From assembly GCA_946407715.1 (NCBI GenBank), contig CAMJPH010000084.1, positions 1 to 8,850 of the forward strand: a stretch of 8,850 bases of DNA. Direction: 5' to 3'. The position numbers and the translations under genes were made by a program. The DNA is from an uncultured Bacteroidales bacterium (GTDB lineage Bacteria > Bacteroidota > Bacteroidia > Bacteroidales > WCHB1-69). Position 1 is the first letter of the stretch. Every line of letters starts with the position of its first letter. This document shows, one piece after another, positions 7,524-8,850 of the stretch. The notes beneath the pieces are model-generated. The model did no database searches, was not told the origin of the DNA, and saw only the letters and a list, made by a program, of their open reading frames with translations.

Positions 7524-7561
7524 GCAAAAAATTGACAAAACTGAAAAAATGGATGCAGTAA
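7505..7561 (+). CDS. Possible 18-codon upstream ORF overlapping rplM
   Basis: An ATG inside the leader hairpin opens MGEDVSRKKLTKLKKWMQ and stops at TAA 7559-7561, out of frame with and overlapping the rplM start at 7549. The peptide is basic (RKK, KLKK). Translation of this frame would carry ribosomes through the rplM start and melt the hairpin, so it could act as a leader peptide. The frame is short and may be chance; no ribosome binding site supports it. Confidence 0.25.
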   Translation: MGEDVSRKKLTKLKKWMQ

Positions 7562-8004
7562 GTTACAAAACAATTTCGGCGAATGAGAAAATCGTCAAGA
7601 AAGAATGGGTAGTCGTTGACGCCCAGGAGATGGTTGTGGGCCGCCTCGCCTCGCAGGTGGCGCGCATACTGAAAGGCAAGAACAAGCCTTATTACACGCC
7701 TCATTTCGATTGCGGCGACAATGTGATCATCATCAACGCGGAGAAGGTGAAATTCACGGGACACAAGTGGACGGACAAGCAATATGTCCACCACACCACG
7801 TATCCTGGCGGACAGCGCTTCGCCACTCCGAAGGAAGTGATGCGCAAGGATCCGAGACGCATTCTGGAACACGCCATCAAGGGCATGCTCCCGAAGAACA
7901 GACTCGGTGCCCAGCTGTTCCGCAACCTCCATGTGTATGTGGGTCCGAACCATCCGCATGAAGCTCAACAACCCAAAGTAATTAACATTAAGGATATTAA
8001 GTAA
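7549..8004 (+). CDS. rplM: 50S ribosomal protein L13 (uL13)
   Basis: uL13 is an early-assembling large-subunit protein that binds 23S rRNA. The 151-residue product starts MDAVSYKTISANE, the extended N-terminus seen in Bacteroidota. It has the core VVDAQEMVVGRLASQVARIL (21-40), the CGDNVIIINAEKVKFTGHKW block (55-74), YPGGQR (85-90) and the family signature region AIKGMLPKNRLGAQLFRNL (105-123), ending in a VGPNHPHEAQQP segment. It is the first gene of the operon, preceded by a strong promoter and structured leader, and only two bases separate it from rpsI. Confidence 0.98.
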   Translation: MDAVSYKTISANEKIVKKEWVVVDAQEMVVGRLASQVARILKGKNKPYYTPHFDCGDNVIIINAEKVKFTGHKWTDKQYVHHTTYPGGQRFATPKEVMRKDPRRILEHAIKGMLPKNRLGAQLFRNLHVYVGPNHPHEAQQPKVINIKDIK

Positions 8005-8006
8005 CA

Positions 8007-8393
8007 ATGGAAGTTATCAATACATTAGGTAGAAGAAAAACCGCCGTCGCCCGTTTGTATATGAAACCCGGCAGCGGCCAAATCATGGTCAACAACCGTG
8101 ACTATAAGGAATATTTTTGCGTTCCCACCCTGCAGTACAAGGTCGAGCAACCCCTCCAAGTGGCCAACCTGATGGGTCAGTATGACATCAAGGCCAACTT
8201 AGACGGCGGCGGTGTCACCGGTCAGGCCGAGGCTCTCCGCATGGCTATCGCGAAGGCCCTCATCCAGGTGAACTCCGAGCTGCGCCCGGCATTGAAAGCC
8301 CAAGGCTTCCTGCGCCGCGACCCGCGTATGGTTGAACGTAAGAAACCCGGTCAGCCCAAAGCCCGTAAGAGATTCCAATTCTCCAAACGTTAA
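8007..8393 (+). CDS. rpsI: 30S ribosomal protein S9 (uS9)
   Basis: uS9 sits in the head of the small subunit, and its C-terminal tail reaches the anticodon arm of the P-site tRNA. The 128-residue product has the N-terminal GRRKTAVARLYMKPGSG (8-24), the signature GGGVTGQAEALRMAIAKAL (71-89), DPRMVERKKPGQPKARKRF and the tRNA-contacting tail ending SKR. It begins two bases after the rplM stop, consistent with translational coupling. Length and start agree with the family. Confidence 0.98.
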   Translation: MEVINTLGRRKTAVARLYMKPGSGQIMVNNRDYKEYFCVPTLQYKVEQPLQVANLMGQYDIKANLDGGGVTGQAEALRMAIAKALIQVNSELRPALKAQGFLRRDPRMVERKKPGQPKARKRFQFSKR

Positions 8394-8395
8394 TC

Positions 8396-8463
8396 GGAAT
8401 CTTGTTTGGACAGTGTTTAGTATCGAAACGGTGAAGATTCCCGCGTAGGACTACTCCACCGTT
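8396..8463 (+). promoter_or_regulatory. Candidate pseudoknot leader upstream of rpsB
   Basis: Two helices interlock. GGAATCTT (8396-8403) pairs with AAGATTCC (8434-8441), and AACGGTG (8427-8433) pairs with CACCGTT (8457-8463). The 5' arm of the second lies in the loop of the first and its 3' arm lies outside, so both can form together as an H-type pseudoknot with loops of 23, 0 and 15 bases. It ends 35 bases before rpsB. rpsB leaders bind S2 in other bacteria, so a feedback site is plausible but unproven. No promoter box and no T-tract are seen. Confidence 0.5.
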
Positions 8464-8498
8464 GCTTTCAAGAATGTAAACAAATCAAAAAAAAGAAA

Positions 8499-8850
8499 AT
8501 GTCAAACGTACAATTTGAAGAATTATTAGAAGCTGGTTGTCATTTCGGACACCTGAAAAGAAAATGGAACCCTGCCATGGCTCCCTACATCTTCATGGAG
8601 AAGAATGGCATCCACATCATCGACCTCAACAAGACGATGGACAAGATTGACGCTGCTTGCAGCGCCGCCAAGAGCATCGCTCGTTCAGGACGCAAAATCC
8701 TCTTCGTGGCCACCAAGAAACAGGCCAAGGAGACCGTCGCCACCATGGTCAAGGAAGTGAACATGCCTTACGTGACCGAGCGTTGGCCCGGCGGTATGCT
8801 CACCAACTTCTTCACCATCCGCAAGGCTGTGAAAAAAATGAGCGACATCG
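8499..8850 (+). CDS. rpsB: 30S ribosomal protein S2 (uS2), 5' part
   Basis: uS2 binds the small subunit late in assembly, near the exit of the mRNA channel, together with bS1. The first 117 codons are present and the window cuts the gene. The visible part is typical: MSNVQFEELLEAGCHFGHL (1-19), the KWNPAMAPYIF stretch (22-32), NGIHIIDLNKT (36-46), KILFVATKKQAKE (66-78) and ERWPGGMLTNF (94-104). It follows rpsI by 105 bases that hold a candidate regulatory RNA and no promoter, so it is probably read from the rplM promoter. In relatives tsf follows; that part is outside the window. Confidence 0.98.
   Translation, partial: MSNVQFEELLEAGCHFGHLKRKWNPAMAPYIFMEKNGIHIIDLNKTMDKIDAACSAAKSIARSGRKILFVATKKQAKETVATMVKEVNMPYVTERWPGGMLTNFFTIRKAVKKMSDI

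Overview
The window looks like a chromosomal segment of a Bacteroidota (probably Bacteroidales) genome. The signs are promoters of the TTG-N19-TAnnTTTG type, few recognisable Shine-Dalgarno sequences, a secreted cysteine protease ending in a type IX secretion (T9SS) sorting domain, a GroEL with a short Met/Gly tail ending GGMY, and the order rplM-rpsI-rpsB. I cannot name a genus from the sequence alone.

Layout. At 59-169 lies a small MITE-like element: perfect 18-bp terminal inverted repeats flanked by a 6-bp direct repeat. It sits just upstream of a coiled-coil protein with a PD-(D/E)XK-like C-terminus (182-1084, +). That gene converges on a C10-family (streptopain/interpain-like) secreted protease (1124-3178, -). 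The two share a hairpin terminator whose arms hold both stop codons. Next, on the minus strand, come groEL (3338-4972) and groES (5108-5383), transcribed groES then groEL and closed by a strong terminator at 3282-3309. A four-helix-bundle S23/IVS-type gene (5640-6026, +) follows, flanked by two inverted arrays of an 8-bp repeat. Then come a DUF819 membrane protein (6177-7355, +) and the ribosomal protein operon rplM (7549-8004), rpsI (8007-8393), rpsB (8499 to the window end).

How the parts work together. GroES and GroEL form the chaperonin, and the uL13, uS9 and uS2 genes form a housekeeping operon with a clear promoter and two structured leaders. The C10 protease is an exported enzyme. The PD-(D/E)XK gene, the four-helix-bundle gene and the DUF819 gene have no obvious functional link to each other or to the housekeeping genes.

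The most unusual feature is the intergenic DNA. Three gaps carry short tandem arrays with 7- or 8-bp periods and a part-fixed, part-variable unit: GACTNNN in the groES-groEL gap, CGATGANN on both sides of the four-helix-bundle gene, and AGCNAAN after the DUF819 gene. Two of the three occur as inverted pairs. The rplM leader contains a hairpin and a possible 18-codon upstream ORF, and the rpsI-rpsB gap can fold into an H-type pseudoknot. For three genes I moved the start downstream of the longest open frame because the upstream TTG or GTG codon lies in, or ahead of, a -7 promoter box.
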